NCBI GenBank assembly: GCA_965215545.1
Contig: OZ244066.1
Location: 62,001-126,000 of the forward strand
Reading direction: 5' to 3'
Length of the DNA stretch: 64,000 nucleotides
DNA from: MPNP01 sp965215545
Lineage (GTDB): Bacteria; Pseudomonadota; Alphaproteobacteria; Rhodobacterales; Rhodobacteraceae
Below the pieces are notes generated by a model. It did no database searches, was not told where the DNA came from, and worked only from the letters and a program-made list of their open reading frames with translations. How positions within the stretch are numbered: position 1 is the stretch's first letter; each line of letters begins with the position of its first letter. The position numbers and the translations under genes were made by a program. Below are positions 8,942 to 18,000 of the stretch, piece after piece.

Positions 8942-9151
8942 CGGCCATGACCCCCTTGACCGCCGGCGCCACCACCAATGGCTGACCCGGACCGGCGACC
9001 GTCCGGAGGCGCGTGGCCCCCAGACAGCCGCTGATCGCAACCGCCTGTGCAGCAGCGGGGTGACGGATCCCGTGCTGCCCATCCCCTTGACCGCCACCGC
9101 CCCGGCCAGTAGTGTCTCCCCATCACCACCCCAACCCCGGAGACACCAGCC

Positions 9152-9505
9152 ATGCCGGACACCAGAGCCGAGGCCGACCCCCCGTTGCCGACAGATGCCA
9201 TTATCAGAAAGCCCTCACGGGCCGCCTACTACCGCGACTACTATCAGAAAAAACGCAAGGGCAATCCCGCCTACAGCACCAAGAACAAGCGGCGCAGCGC
9301 CGCCTGGCGGGCGGCCAATCCCGACTATGCCGGTGTCAAGAACCGGGAGCGCCGGGCCGATCCCGACAAGTATGGAGCGGATAAGGACCGCAATCGGGAC
9401 ATGATGCGGGTCAAGCGGGCGGATCCTGGGTACAGGGAGCGCGAGAATGCCCGGGCCAGAGCGCGGTACCGGGACCGGAAGGCGGGGCGGTCTATCGTGT
9501 CATAA
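9152..9505 (+). CDS. Small, extremely basic Arg/Lys/Tyr-rich protein upstream of a porin
   Basis: 117 residues, roughly one third Arg/Lys, with repeated short motifs (ADPDKYGADK, RADPGYRERENARARARYRDR) and a proline/acid-rich N-terminus. No signal peptide or membrane segment. The composition suggests a nucleic-acid-binding helical protein. A homologue (31604-31903 plus 32314-32369) lies beside another porin but is split in two by an inversion. Codons 13-20 of this gene contain the site CCGACAGATGCCATT, repeated in inverted orientation just upstream of the porin. Whether the protein acts on these sites is unknown. I recognise no family. Confidence 0.7.
   Translation: MPDTRAEADPPLPTDAIIRKPSRAAYYRDYYQKKRKGNPAYSTKNKRRSAAWRAANPDYAGVKNRERRADPDKYGADKDRNRDMMRVKRADPGYRERENARARARYRDRKAGRSIVS
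9188..9210 (+). repeat. Inverted-repeat site, left arm, inside the small basic gene (locus 1)
   Basis: 23 bp beginning CCGACAGATGCCATT and ending TCAGAAA. The reverse complement of 9545-9567 matches 21 of 23 bases. The dyad arms (CCGACA / TGTCGG) recur at the second porin locus around a different centre. Confidence 0.75.
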
Positions 9506-9544
9506 AGGCAACAAGACAGGATTTCGCACCATCAGAGCGCTGAT

Positions 9545-9567
9545 TTTCCGACAATGGCATCTGTCGG
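9545..9567 (-). repeat. Inverted-repeat site, right arm, upstream of porin 1
   Basis: Contains the internal dyad CCGACA-N8-TGTCGG at 9548-9567 and is the inverted partner of 9188-9210. It sits about 60 bp upstream of the porin start, where a promoter or operator is expected, so it could be a regulatory site, a recombination site, or both. Confidence 0.7.
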
Positions 9568-9626
9568 AAGCCTAAAGCCCCTTTCCGGCATGGAACGGTC
9601 CATGCCTTTGGAAAGGAGCACTACAC

Positions 9627-11561
9627 ATGAGAACGTTTCTCATAACCGCTGCTGCGCTGGGTCTCATGGCCGGGAGTGCGGTGGCACAGGACGAGATGAT
9701 GGCCGAGGGTCCATCCCTGTCGATTACGGGCAAGGGGCAACTCGGCATCATCTACAATGGTGAGACCGAGAATGCCGCTGGCACCACCCTGACGGAACCC
9801 AGCTTCACCTGGCAGGCCGAGATGGACATCACCATCGCCGGGGAAGGCGTCACCGATGGGGGCCTGACCTTCGGGGCCAAGACCAACATCAATGCCGAAG
9901 CGGCCGCTGGGGCCAAGGAAATCGAGACACCGGATGTCTACATCGGTGGGGAGTCCTGGACGATCACGGTGGGATCGCCCGACCCGGCCAGTGAACTCGC
10001 CTTCTCGCTCGGGGATGTGGGCTATGATGGCCTGGGTGTCGATGACATTGCCGAAGGGTTTGCCAACCAGTTCCCCGGACCCAATGCGGCCATGCCCAAG
10101 GCGTACGGCGTCAAGGATGCGGCCCAGGCCCGGCTGGACCTGACTTTTGGAGTTGCTACCGTTGGTGTGTCTGTCGGGCAGACATCGGGGACGGCGTATG
10201 TGCCGAAGAAAGATGCCAGTGCCACACATAAGGTGACGACAGAGATTGAGGGCTTGCCAAATGGCGGTGAATTGCACGTCGCATCTGCGGGAAGCACTTT
10301 GTCGGCAGATCAAAGGCAAGCCAATGCCGATATTTCAGCGCTGAAGGCTTTCTTCAGCAAGACGCACAGCCTGACATTCACCAGTCTCAAGACCGCCAAC
10401 GATATCCTTGTGGATGCCAAAAATCCCGCTGCACCGAGCGGGTACTACTTGGTCTTTGGTACGGGCATTGAACGGAACAAGGGTCTTATTCTGAAAGATG
10501 AGGAGAATCTCTTTGGGCGATCAGAAGATTTGACTAATGGTCAGGCGGTAACGTACAGGTTTGATACGATCTACGTACTTCCGGAAGGGTCCACAGCAAC
10601 AGTTGATGGAACGGCTGATACAGATGTAGCGGGCCGAGAGGTTGTTGCCGTTGGTACCACCCTTTACTACACTGACGGAACGGCAGTGGACAGATCCAAT
10701 GTCGTGTTTGCTGCTGCTAACAACGATGTTGCGGCAACATTTACGGTGGGTAACGGCACTGCCGCCACTGCTAAGATTGTGACGGAAACGGTCAATCCTT
10801 CGGGCGAATATAAAGTCTGGAGGGTCAGGAACCGGAATGACGCTGCACTCCGAAAGGCTATTGCTGATGCGATGGCGGCCAGGGAAGCCACCGAGAAGGC
10901 CTTCGGTGAACTGACAACGGCACAGCAAACAGCACAACAAACGGCTCATACCGCCGCACTCACCCAGCACGATATCACCATCCAACGTGCACGTGATGCC
11001 TTGGCTTGCGAACACGGGGCCGATGTAGTGGCCAGTGCCAGTAACGGCCAAACCGCGTGCAGCAAGGTTGAAGATGGCCGGGATGTGGATGTCGGCGCAG
11101 TGGTGACAGCGACTGCACCTGACCTCACCGCCTACACTGCCGCCATGGCCGAGAAGATGGCCACCAAGTCCAAGACCAACTGGGCCCTCGGCACCAGCTT
11201 TGACCTCGGCGTGGCCAAACTTGGCTTTGGCATGGACAGCGAGAAGAAGCTCCAGACCAGTGTCAGTGGTGAATTCGGCCAGTTCGGTGGCTCGATCTTC
11301 TACGCCATGCAGGATGTTGATATGCCTGATGGCTCCGAGAAGAAACTGACGGGTCTCGGTGGTGAGTTCACGGCCACGGTCCAGGAAGGCACGACTGTCA
11401 ATGTTGTGGCCACCCGGGCCAGCATGGAAGGGGCCAATGATGTCGATGCCTTCGGTGCCGGTGTCAGTCACGGCCTCGGTGGTGGTGCCACGCTGCAGGC
11501 CGGCTTTGCCCGCGTGAAGGATCAGAACAAGGCCAGTGTCGGCGTTGCGATGACCTTCTGA
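9627..11561 (+). CDS. Outer-membrane porin 1 (large, with variable central insert)
   Basis: 644 residues; ATG 9627 is preceded by AAAGGAG. The signal peptide is MRTFLITAAALGLMAGSAVA-Q. The first ~175 residues (GPSLSITGKGQLGIIYNG, EGVTDGGLTFGAKTNINA, VYIGGESWTITVGSPDPASELAFSLGDVGYDGLGVDD) and the last ~130 (KTNWALGTSFDLGVAKLGFG to NKASVGVAMTF, ending in a terminal Phe as outer-membrane barrels do) are shared with the two other porins here. Residues ~190-510 are unique, lower in GC, and include an Ala/Gln/Thr-rich helical stretch (AIADAMAAREATEKAFGELT) and two cysteines. It probably forms a trimeric beta-barrel channel with a large exposed insert. A terminator follows at 11586. Confidence 0.88.
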   Translation: MRTFLITAAALGLMAGSAVAQDEMMAEGPSLSITGKGQLGIIYNGETENAAGTTLTEPSFTWQAEMDITIAGEGVTDGGLTFGAKTNINAEAAAGAKEIETPDVYIGGESWTITVGSPDPASELAFSLGDVGYDGLGVDDIAEGFANQFPGPNAAMPKAYGVKDAAQARLDLTFGVATVGVSVGQTSGTAYVPKKDASATHKVTTEIEGLPNGGELHVASAGSTLSADQRQANADISALKAFFSKTHSLTFTSLKTANDILVDAKNPAAPSGYYLVFGTGIERNKGLILKDEENLFGRSEDLTNGQAVTYRFDTIYVLPEGSTATVDGTADTDVAGREVVAVGTTLYYTDGTAVDRSNVVFAAANNDVAATFTVGNGTAATAKIVTETVNPSGEYKVWRVRNRNDAALRKAIADAMAAREATEKAFGELTTAQQTAQQTAHTAALTQHDITIQRARDALACEHGADVVASASNGQTACSKVEDGRDVDVGAVVTATAPDLTAYTAAMAEKMATKSKTNWALGTSFDLGVAKLGFGMDSEKKLQTSVSGEFGQFGGSIFYAMQDVDMPDGSEKKLTGLGGEFTATVQEGTTVNVVATRASMEGANDVDAFGAGVSHGLGGGATLQAGFARVKDQNKASVGVAMTF

Positions 11562-11585
11562 CGGGGTTCAGATTGATACAAACGA

Positions 11586-11608
11586 GGGGGCCATGATGGC
11601 CCCCTTTC
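11586..11608. terminator. Rho-independent terminator between convergent porins
   Basis: Stem GGGGGCC / GGCCCCC with loop ATGAT at 11586-11604, followed by TTTCT on the plus strand. It serves porin 1. The complement has a poorer U tract, so service to porin 3 is uncertain. Confidence 0.85.
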
Positions 11609-11673
11609 TGGTTTCAACCAATGAAAGAAGGGCGACCCGCAGGCCGCTCCTTACGCGTAATGTCTGACTGTGG

Positions 11674-13089
11674 TCAGAACGTCATCGCGACCCCAACACT
11701 GGCCTTGTTCTGGTCATCGACCTGCGCAAACCCAGCTTGCAGTGTGGCCCCACCACCGAGCGAGTGACTGACACCGGCACCGAAGCCATTCACCTTGTCG
11801 CTGGCGCCTTCCATCTCAGCTTGTGTCCAGACCGCATTGATGGTCGTGCCCTCTTGGACAGTGACCTTGCCTTCAAGACCCAGACCCTTCAGCTTCTTCT
11901 CGGATCCATCGGCCATCTTGGCATCCTGTTGGGCATAGAAGATCGAGCCACCAAACTGACCGAAGTCGCCACCGACGCTGACTTGTGCCTTTTGCTCGCT
12001 GTCAAAGCCAAAGCCGAGTTTGGCCACACCGAGGTTCACACTGGTGCCGAGGGCCCAGTTGGTCTTGGCCTTGGTGCCGGGAGTGGCCTCGCCTACCATT
12101 GCTTCGGTGAAGGTTGCGGCAACGTTTGTGTAGGCAGAGTTAGCGTTGTGATCTTTGGGTGCAGTCGCGTTCAGTGCCACGTCCACTAAATCAGTATCCG
12201 CATTATCACTGAGAGTTCCATCCTCGTTTAGGTTGTCAGGATCATTGTGTGCACCGGTGGGCTCACCATCGCTATCCAGAACCGGAACATCTTTCTTCCC
12301 ATTAACACGCCAAAAACTGTACTCTGGATCACTATCTTCATCGGCTGTATTCCGAACATAAGCGTCTACCACTGTTTTCTTCTCGTCATCTGTTCCAGCG
12401 CCTTCCGTCTGAACAAATTCGACCTTGAAGTTACCATCGGCATCAGCAGTGATTGTTGACGGTGCGTTCGTTGTGACTGAGTATACGCCAGTGGTCACTG
12501 CCCCCGTTACGGTGATGGCTCCGGCCAAAACACTTGAAGAGTGGTAGATCGTATAACTCGCAGGAGTTGCTTCTCCTGCCTTCCCTTGCGTGGCCGCCGT
12601 CTGCCCCACGGACACCCCGATGGTGGCCACACCGAAGGTCAGATCCAGCCGCGCCTGGGCGGCATCCTTCACGCCATAGTCCGTGCCATGTTGGTTGTTG
12701 AACTTCTCGGCCACATCATCGATTCCGAGTCCCTCAAATCCGACATCGCCCAGTGAAAAGGCGAGTTCGCTGGCCACATCCGGGGAGCCGACGGTGATCT
12801 TCCACATCTCGCCGCCGATATAGACATCCGGTGTTTCCACCTCATTGCCATCGGCCTCGGCATTGATGTTGGTGCTGGCGCCAAAGGTCAGACCGCCATC
12901 GGTGACACCCTCACCGGCAATGCCAATGTCCATCTCGGCATTCCAGACAAATTCGGCCTCCTTGGTGACGGTGTTCCCGTCCTTGATATCGCCTTCATAG
13001 ATCACGCCGAGCTGGGCCTTGCCGCTGAACGACAGTGCCGGCCCATCGGCCATCGCCATCTCGTCTTGCGCCACCACACTTCCGGCCAT
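11674..13089 (-). CDS. Porin 3 (signal peptide disrupted by frameshift)
   Basis: 471 residues from the first in-frame Met (MAGSVVAQDEMAMADGP). The two conserved porin ends are intact (GKAQLGVIYEGD, EGVTDGGLTFGASTNINA, ELAFSLGDVGFEGLGIDDV; C-terminal SLGGGATLQAGFAQVDDQNKASVGVAMTF) around a unique centre (residues ~190-330, rich in Asp, Asn and Thr). The ancestral start is the ATG at 13126, but from there to the porin frame two bases are missing relative to porin 1 (ATGAACACTTCTC against ATGAGAACGTTTCTC), and an in-frame TGA lies just upstream. Only the tail of the signal peptide is in frame, so export is probably lost. DNA upstream of 13126 is unrelated to that of the other porins. Confidence 0.75.
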   Translation of the reverse strand: MAGSVVAQDEMAMADGPALSFSGKAQLGVIYEGDIKDGNTVTKEAEFVWNAEMDIGIAGEGVTDGGLTFGASTNINAEADGNEVETPDVYIGGEMWKITVGSPDVASELAFSLGDVGFEGLGIDDVAEKFNNQHGTDYGVKDAAQARLDLTFGVATIGVSVGQTAATQGKAGEATPASYTIYHSSSVLAGAITVTGAVTTGVYSVTTNAPSTITADADGNFKVEFVQTEGAGTDDEKKTVVDAYVRNTADEDSDPEYSFWRVNGKKDVPVLDSDGEPTGAHNDPDNLNEDGTLSDNADTDLVDVALNATAPKDHNANSAYTNVAATFTEAMVGEATPGTKAKTNWALGTSVNLGVAKLGFGFDSEQKAQVSVGGDFGQFGGSIFYAQQDAKMADGSEKKLKGLGLEGKVTVQEGTTINAVWTQAEMEGASDKVNGFGAGVSHSLGGGATLQAGFAQVDDQNKASVGVAMTF

Positions 13090-13118
13090 GAGGCCGAGGG
13101 CAGCAGCGGTTATGAGAA

Positions 13119-13381
13119 GTGTTCATCTGGTTATTGGTGTGGTGGATGTACGGGAGCGGGCCGGTCTGGCGGATGAGTTTGGTTGTGTGGAGGAATGACC
13201 GATGGCTTGCAGGCCGAGAAAGGACAGATTGTGACCGGAGACGTGCCGCCAGTCCGTCGACTGGCCGGCGGGTCATGCATTATCTTGTGGAGATGGATAA
13301 CCGCCCTGACATTCGTGATCGGACCAACAGAGCGTTTGACTGGACGACGTGATTAAAACGTCACGGGCGGGGAACGACACC
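13119..13381. other. Interval upstream of porin 3 with no recognised feature
   Basis: The conserved leader and CCGACA-N8-TGTCGG dyad found before porins 1 and 2 are absent here. No convincing coding frame is visible. Confidence 0.4.
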
Positions 13382-13657
13382 ATGGAATCAGGAATTGATG
13401 CCCGCCTCGCTGGAATGGAGGCGGACATGGCCAGGCGGGAGAAGCAGCAACTCCTGGCCATCGCGGGCCTGATTGCCTTCGCCATCACGATTCCTGGCAT
13501 CCTGATCAGCCTGCCCGCCCGAGTCTGGCAGTCCTGCACCGAGGGCCCGTTCGCCCGACCCCATAGCCCGCCCCAGAATGGCATCGCTGCGAGAGCTGGG
13601 TCCCTCTTGAAGCAACCCCTGATCGGCCCGACTCTGGCCTCTCTGGACTGTCCATGA
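13382..13657 (+). CDS. Small coiled-coil/membrane protein, unknown function
   Basis: 91 residues from ATG 13382 (GGGGAA eight bases upstream). The N-terminus ESGIDARLAGMEADMARREKQ is a charged coiled-coil segment leading into one transmembrane helix (LLAIAGLIAFAITIPGILIS). The C-terminal ~40 residues are low complexity and may be out-of-frame readthrough. The helix-then-membrane plan resembles the 61-residue protein at 57707-57892; such proteins are found in phage-like and accessory regions. Function unknown. Confidence 0.45.
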   Translation: MESGIDARLAGMEADMARREKQQLLAIAGLIAFAITIPGILISLPARVWQSCTEGPFARPHSPPQNGIAARAGSLLKQPLIGPTLASLDCP

Positions 13658-14302
13658 AATCCAGATGGGCATCATGGATTGACCTGTTCCGGTCCTGGGC
13701 GCCCGAAGACTGTTGTGGATCGCAGGACGATCGGGTGCGGCGAGGGGCAATGCGGGGGATGGAAGTCTGGGAGGGCATGGCGGCCCGGACCGAATGGCTC
13801 GGCGATCGGGCCGCGCCGGCGATGCCGACATCAGGGCCCTGCGCAAGACCACCAGCGAATTCCAGATCCATATCGTGACAACCGGACTGGAGTCCCGAAC
13901 CCTGCCGAGAGACAGTTCTGCAGAGAGTGGGCACCGACCGGCCTGGTCGAAAGCGCAGTCAACTCTGTCGTCGGCAAGCGTTGCGGCAAACGCCAGCCGA
14001 TGCGCTGGTCAGGACAGGGTGCCGACCGCATGCTTCAGATCCGCGCGGACCCTCGACGGTCTCCTGCACGATACATTCGGACAATGGGGCCCCGGTCTGA
14101 TAGCCCACTCTGAAGCCCGAATGACCACCTGAATGGTCCATACTTGCAGGACTCGCATTCCGGCACCTCGATGCCGACCGACAGATTCCCCTCCTCAAGG
14201 CGGTGCTCATTCACCACCGATGAAGCCATCAATTTGACTCGGTTGGGGAGGTTGCATAGTTTCCGTGACCAGCAGCACCGCTCTGAGGAGTTTCAGCATC
14301 AA
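13658..14302 (+). pseudogene. Degenerate accessory sequence with coiled-coil fragments
   Basis: Two frames carry pieces that could once have been continuous: GMEVWEGMAARTEWLGDRA (about 13754-13810) and GDADIRALRKTTSEFQIHI (about 13815-13875). Together they look like a decayed relative of the preceding small protein. No single intact gene is present, and the rest of the interval up to the cytochrome gene shows nothing recognisable. Confidence 0.25.
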
Positions 14303-14902
14303 GTGGGACGTCCCCAAATCCTCCTCTCGACACTCATTTTGCTCGGCGGGTTGTTGCTTGTCCCCCCAGCGGTTGCTCAGACGTTGCCGGACGGCGATCC
14401 TGCCGAAGGACGGAAGGTGGTGCCGATGTGCCGCGCCTGTCATGGGTTGGACGGGATGGCGCGACTTGGGAATGCACCACATATCGGCGGCGAATCGGCA
14501 CGTTACCTGGCGGCCCAGCTCATGGCCTACCGGGACGGCTCCCGCCAGCATCCGATGATGACGGGGATCGCAAGGCGCCTTACGGACCCGCAGATTGCCG
14601 ACGTGGCAGCATGGTATGCCGCCCATCGGGCCACCGCCACGCTCGCGGCGCCCGCCGAGGATGCCCCGGCAGCCTGCACGGCCTGTCATGGAGCCGACGG
14701 TCTGGCACTGGTGGACGACGCGCCCCACATTGCCGGCGAGTCGGTCAGTTATCTGGCGGCCCAGCTCAAGGCCTACCGCTCAGGCAAGCGCGTCCACGCG
14801 GCCATGTCCGACATTGCTGCCACCCTCACCGACGAGGACATCCGTGCCCTTGCCGACTGGTATGGTGCCGTCGTGCATACAATCGAGCCACCGGCCAACT
14901 GA
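14303..14902 (+). CDS. Diheme cytochrome c (c4-like), exported
   Basis: About 199 residues from GTG 14303, preceded at 12 bases by GAGGAG; the frame is open to 14144 but lacks a better start. The signal peptide is LLSTLILLGGLLLVPPAVAQ. Two tandem cytochrome c domains each have a heme motif, CRACHG (residues ~43-47) and CTACHG (~125), each followed by the -P-I-GE---YLAAQL-AYR pattern and distal Met candidates (HPMMTGIA, HAAMSDIA) typical of cytochrome c4/c553 pairs. It is a periplasmic electron carrier. The gene stands alone here. Confidence 0.85.
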   Translation: MGRPQILLSTLILLGGLLLVPPAVAQTLPDGDPAEGRKVVPMCRACHGLDGMARLGNAPHIGGESARYLAAQLMAYRDGSRQHPMMTGIARRLTDPQIADVAAWYAAHRATATLAAPAEDAPAACTACHGADGLALVDDAPHIAGESVSYLAAQLKAYRSGKRVHAAMSDIAATLTDEDIRALADWYGAVVHTIEPPAN

Positions 14903-15036
14903 GACCGTCCCCGACGGGCGGCCGGTCGTTGCACCCCGGACTGGAGAGGGGGACTGGATTCAGCAACCACCCGTGCTATTGAAGCCCTGGCCGCGTGGCC
15001 AGGCACAGATCACGACACAGCAGGATGGAGACCGGC

Positions 15037-15849
15037 ATGCTTCGGCACTGGCAAGACTGTACCGCCCCTGAATTCGCAACGCTTGATCCGCAACAGGTGA
15101 TCGCCATCCTGCCCATTGCAGCGATTGAGCAGCATGGTCCCCATCTGCCCACGGGCACGGATTATTTCATCAACCAGGGCATGCTGGCGGCCCTGGAGGC
15201 TGTGTGTCCGGATCATCTCGACCTCCGGATCCTGCCCATCCAGGCCATCGGTAAATCCGATGAACATCTCTGGTCCTTTGGCACCCTGACGCTGGCAGCC
15301 GAAACAGCACTGCACGTCTGGACCGACATCGGCGAGTCGATTGTCCGCAACGGCATCCGAAAACTCGTCATGGTCAATTCACACGGCGGCAATGTCGATC
15401 CGATCGCCATTGTCGCCCGCGACCTGCGGGTGCGTCATGGCATGTATGTCGTCAAATCCCATTGGAACAGTTTTGGCCATCCGACCGATCTCTATCCGGC
15501 CGACGAACATGCCTACGGGATCCATGGCGGCGATATCGAAACCTCACTCATGCTGCACTTCCGTCCCGACCTTGTCCGGATGGACCGGGCCAGGAATTTT
15601 CTCTCGAGCGCCGCCACCGCCACCATCTCCCCGACCGGCCCCATCAGCTGCGCCTGGACCGCCGCCGACCTCAACCCCCACGGTGTGGTTGGCAATGCTG
15701 CGGCGGCCACCGCAGCCAAGGGTGCCGCCACGACCGAGCACCAGGTCCAGGGCTTCCTCGCACTCCTCGACGCTGTCACTGCCATCGACATCGCCGCCTA
15801 TGCACCAAACCATACACCCCTGCGGCAAGGCTCCACTCAGGCAGTCTGA
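15037..15849 (+). CDS. Creatininase-family amidohydrolase
   Basis: About 270 residues from ATG 15037, which has GGAG six bases upstream; ATG 15025 is an alternative. Family motifs are AAIEQHGPHLPTGTDYFI (metal-binding Glu/His/Asp), VNSHGGNVDP and GIHGGDIETSLML. Creatininase-type enzymes hydrolyse cyclic or modified amides (creatinine, formamides in flavin and deazaflavin pathways, mycofactocin precursors). The substrate cannot be assigned, and the neighbours (cytochromes) do not help. Confidence 0.85.
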   Translation: MLRHWQDCTAPEFATLDPQQVIAILPIAAIEQHGPHLPTGTDYFINQGMLAALEAVCPDHLDLRILPIQAIGKSDEHLWSFGTLTLAAETALHVWTDIGESIVRNGIRKLVMVNSHGGNVDPIAIVARDLRVRHGMYVVKSHWNSFGHPTDLYPADEHAYGIHGGDIETSLMLHFRPDLVRMDRARNFLSSAATATISPTGPISCAWTAADLNPHGVVGNAAAATAAKGAATTEHQVQGFLALLDAVTAIDIAAYAPNHTPLRQGSTQAV

Positions 15850-16418
15850 CAACAGCTCACGCCGCAGGATGCTGTGCAGTCCAACAGTTTCCGGCGCCGT
15901 CACACCACACAGTCCGGCTGGACTGCGCGACTGTTGCGTATCCAGACACCACCTTGGGCAGAGCCAGGCAAGTATCGACACCGATCACCCGACATCCCGG
16001 CTCCGCCGCGGGGCGAACGTGGACGGATCACGGCGAATCCGGCCACCCGGGTCGGCGCTGGTGATACCGTGTCATGCCATCTGCCCGGACGGAACCGACG
16101 TCATGCGGGGGCCATGGATGGGGATCGGGGTCCTGAACCATCCACCGGTCAACCCACCTGATTCGACCCCTGTCCAGAACCGGCCATGCCAACCCCGATT
16201 GTCGTTCCGGTTCAGACCGACGGCAGATGCCCAGTCTGACCCCAGACGAAACGGTTCCGGCGTTGATGACATCTTGCAGCCCGCGGCTCTGGACCCTCCC
16301 CAGCAAGCAAGATTCCTCTCGCCGCTTGGTGAGGCCGGGCTGCCGGCGAGCCAGGGATGGGGCCAGCTCTAAGGAAGCGGCCTCATCCCGGGTTCAACCA
16401 ATTGCGCTTTCTGATGGT
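15850..16418. other. Non-coding interval
   Basis: The only long open frame is an out-of-frame continuation of the creatininase region with proline/arginine-rich, protein-unlike composition. No repeats, terminators or RNA genes were recognised. Confidence 0.5.
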
Positions 16419-16907
16419 CTATTGCGAGCACATCAGGGGCGACAGTGTATTGAACGTATAGTTGAAATGGTCCTCGCAGCGATCGATACGGACCCCGTAC
16501 CACGCCTGCATTCGGCCAATTTCCTGCTCGATCTCCTGTTCCCGTGACCGGATCGAAATGTCACGGATCATCGAGCAGATCGGGAACGTGGTACACGTCC
16601 TGTCGAACTCGGCACCAAAACCGGCCTTCTTTGCGTTGAGACGCCTCTCGATTTCGGCCATGACGGCCTTTCCCTTGGTCGAACACTGGCCTATGAGCGT
16701 ATCCCTTTGCGTCTGCGCTGCGGATCGCGTCGTGACAGCATCGGAGAATGACCCGACCGTATCGGAGACAACCCACGTCCGGCCGGCATCCGACCATTCA
16801 CCAAGCGGATATTCACCGAGAGAAACCGAATCGAAACAGTTTGCATGCGCGGCACCGCCGAAGGCCAGAACAAATCCGGTCAGCAATGGTATCAGCCTTG
16901 TCATCAT
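16419..16907 (-). CDS. Secreted protein of unknown function
   Basis: About 162 residues; the start ATGATG at 16907/16904 follows GGAGGATGAGG. The N-terminus MMTRLIPLLTGFVLAFGGAAHA is a signal peptide. The mature region has five cysteines (ANCFDS, GQCST, RTCTT, PICSM, DRCEDH) plus a terminal MCSQ, consistent with a disulfide-bonded periplasmic protein with long helices (VMAEIERRLNAKKAGFGAEFD, EQEIEQEIGRMQ). No family recognised. It is convergent with nothing obvious and lies downstream of the minus-strand cytochrome genes. Confidence 0.65.
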   Translation of the reverse strand: MMTRLIPLLTGFVLAFGGAAHANCFDSVSLGEYPLGEWSDAGRTWVVSDTVGSFSDAVTTRSAAQTQRDTLIGQCSTKGKAVMAEIERRLNAKKAGFGAEFDRTCTTFPICSMIRDISIRSREQEIEQEIGRMQAWYGVRIDRCEDHFNYTFNTLSPLMCSQ

Positions 16908-17063
16908 GTCCTCATCCTCCAGACTGTCGTCCCTGGCAACCATGCGCTCGGGACATATCTTGTACCGCACAGGGGTCTGAGCGGCTGTGCTGGTGGGCCA
17001 TATCACGACTTTTTTACCCTGTCAATGCGAGCGCCTGAAATTGGCAGACGGGCTGCCGGGGGT

Positions 17064-17972
17064 TCACGGTCCGTTCCCAGGCGGTGATGGGTCTGCAAGA
17101 TAGGCAGCGACGGCCTCGGCATAGGCCGGTGGCAGATGCCGGGAGAACGCCAGCGTCACGGCATGCATGGAACTGGTTGCACTGACGGCTCCTGACCATT
17201 CGTCGAGGCCATTGAGAATCGCCACGGGCTCAAGACCCGCCAACCGGGGGGCGGGCTTGCCCTCTGCATCAAGGGCCGGGGCCCCGGCAAACAGCTGGCC
17301 CTGTCGGTCATTGAAGAGGAGGCCCTTGGGCGTGTGGCACAGACCGCAATGGCCAAGGCCATTGACGATGGCCTTGCCGAGATTCCATTCCGGCGATCGG
17401 TCGGGCGTGGGGATGAAGTCATCACCATCGTGAAAGAGTGCCTTCCACAGAAGATTGCCGGCACGAAGCGAGAATGGCAGGGTGAGGTCATGATCCGGAG
17501 CCGTCCGGGTGACGGCGGGAAGACTGTCGAGATAGGCCTTGAGGTGCAACAGATCCGCAACCGATGTCTGTGTGTAGTAGGGATAGGGGAAGGCTGCATA
17601 GTAATGACGTCCGTCGGGGGCCCGGCCCTGGCGCATGGCATTGATGAAATCGGCCTCTGACCATGCACCGATCCCCGTGGCCTGATCGGGCGTGATATTG
17701 GGCGGATAGAAGATCCCGATGACCGAATGCAGGGGCTGGCCACCCGATGGAGTGGCATCCTCCTCATCCGCCCCCCGGTGGCAGTTGATGCAACCGCCGA
17801 GATGGTAGAGAATCTGGCCGCGTTGCGGGTCCGGCGTGAATCCGATCGGCAGCTGGGCACCGACCGCACTATCATCAAGCAGCCGGCGGTGATCTTGCCA
17901 GACCGCCCAGAGGACCCCTGCGACGACAAGGATGGCAGCCGTGATGGCACCGACCGCAAGACCCCTCGTCAT
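17064..17972 (-). CDS. Membrane-anchored diheme cytochrome c
   Basis: About 302 residues from ATG 17972. An N-terminal helix (LAVGAITAAILVVAGVLWAV) serves as an uncleaved anchor or signal, then two heme motifs, CINCH (residues 61-65) and CGLCH (~210). Sequence around them (HSVIGIFYPPNITPDQATGIGAWSEADFINAMRQG and AFPYPYYTQTSVADLLHLKAYL) is that of the cytochrome subunit of alcohol/aldehyde/gluconate dehydrogenases. It follows a cytochrome c' gene by 28 bp on the same strand, and the two are probably co-transcribed. A frame open upstream to 18260 is a shadow of that gene. Confidence 0.85.
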   Translation of the reverse strand: MTRGLAVGAITAAILVVAGVLWAVWQDHRRLLDDSAVGAQLPIGFTPDPQRGQILYHLGGCINCHRGADEEDATPSGGQPLHSVIGIFYPPNITPDQATGIGAWSEADFINAMRQGRAPDGRHYYAAFPYPYYTQTSVADLLHLKAYLDSLPAVTRTAPDHDLTLPFSLRAGNLLWKALFHDGDDFIPTPDRSPEWNLGKAIVNGLGHCGLCHTPKGLLFNDRQGQLFAGAPALDAEGKPAPRLAGLEPVAILNGLDEWSGAVSATSSMHAVTLAFSRHLPPAYAEAVAAYLADPSPPGNGP

Positions 17973-18000
17973 CACTCTGACTGCGCGTGGCGATTGTCGT

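Noticed and set aside
15341..16372. Plus-strand open frame of 343 codons overlapping the creatininase-family gene
   Set aside because: Ser/Pro/Arg-rich in an alternate frame of a well-supported gene; no motif.
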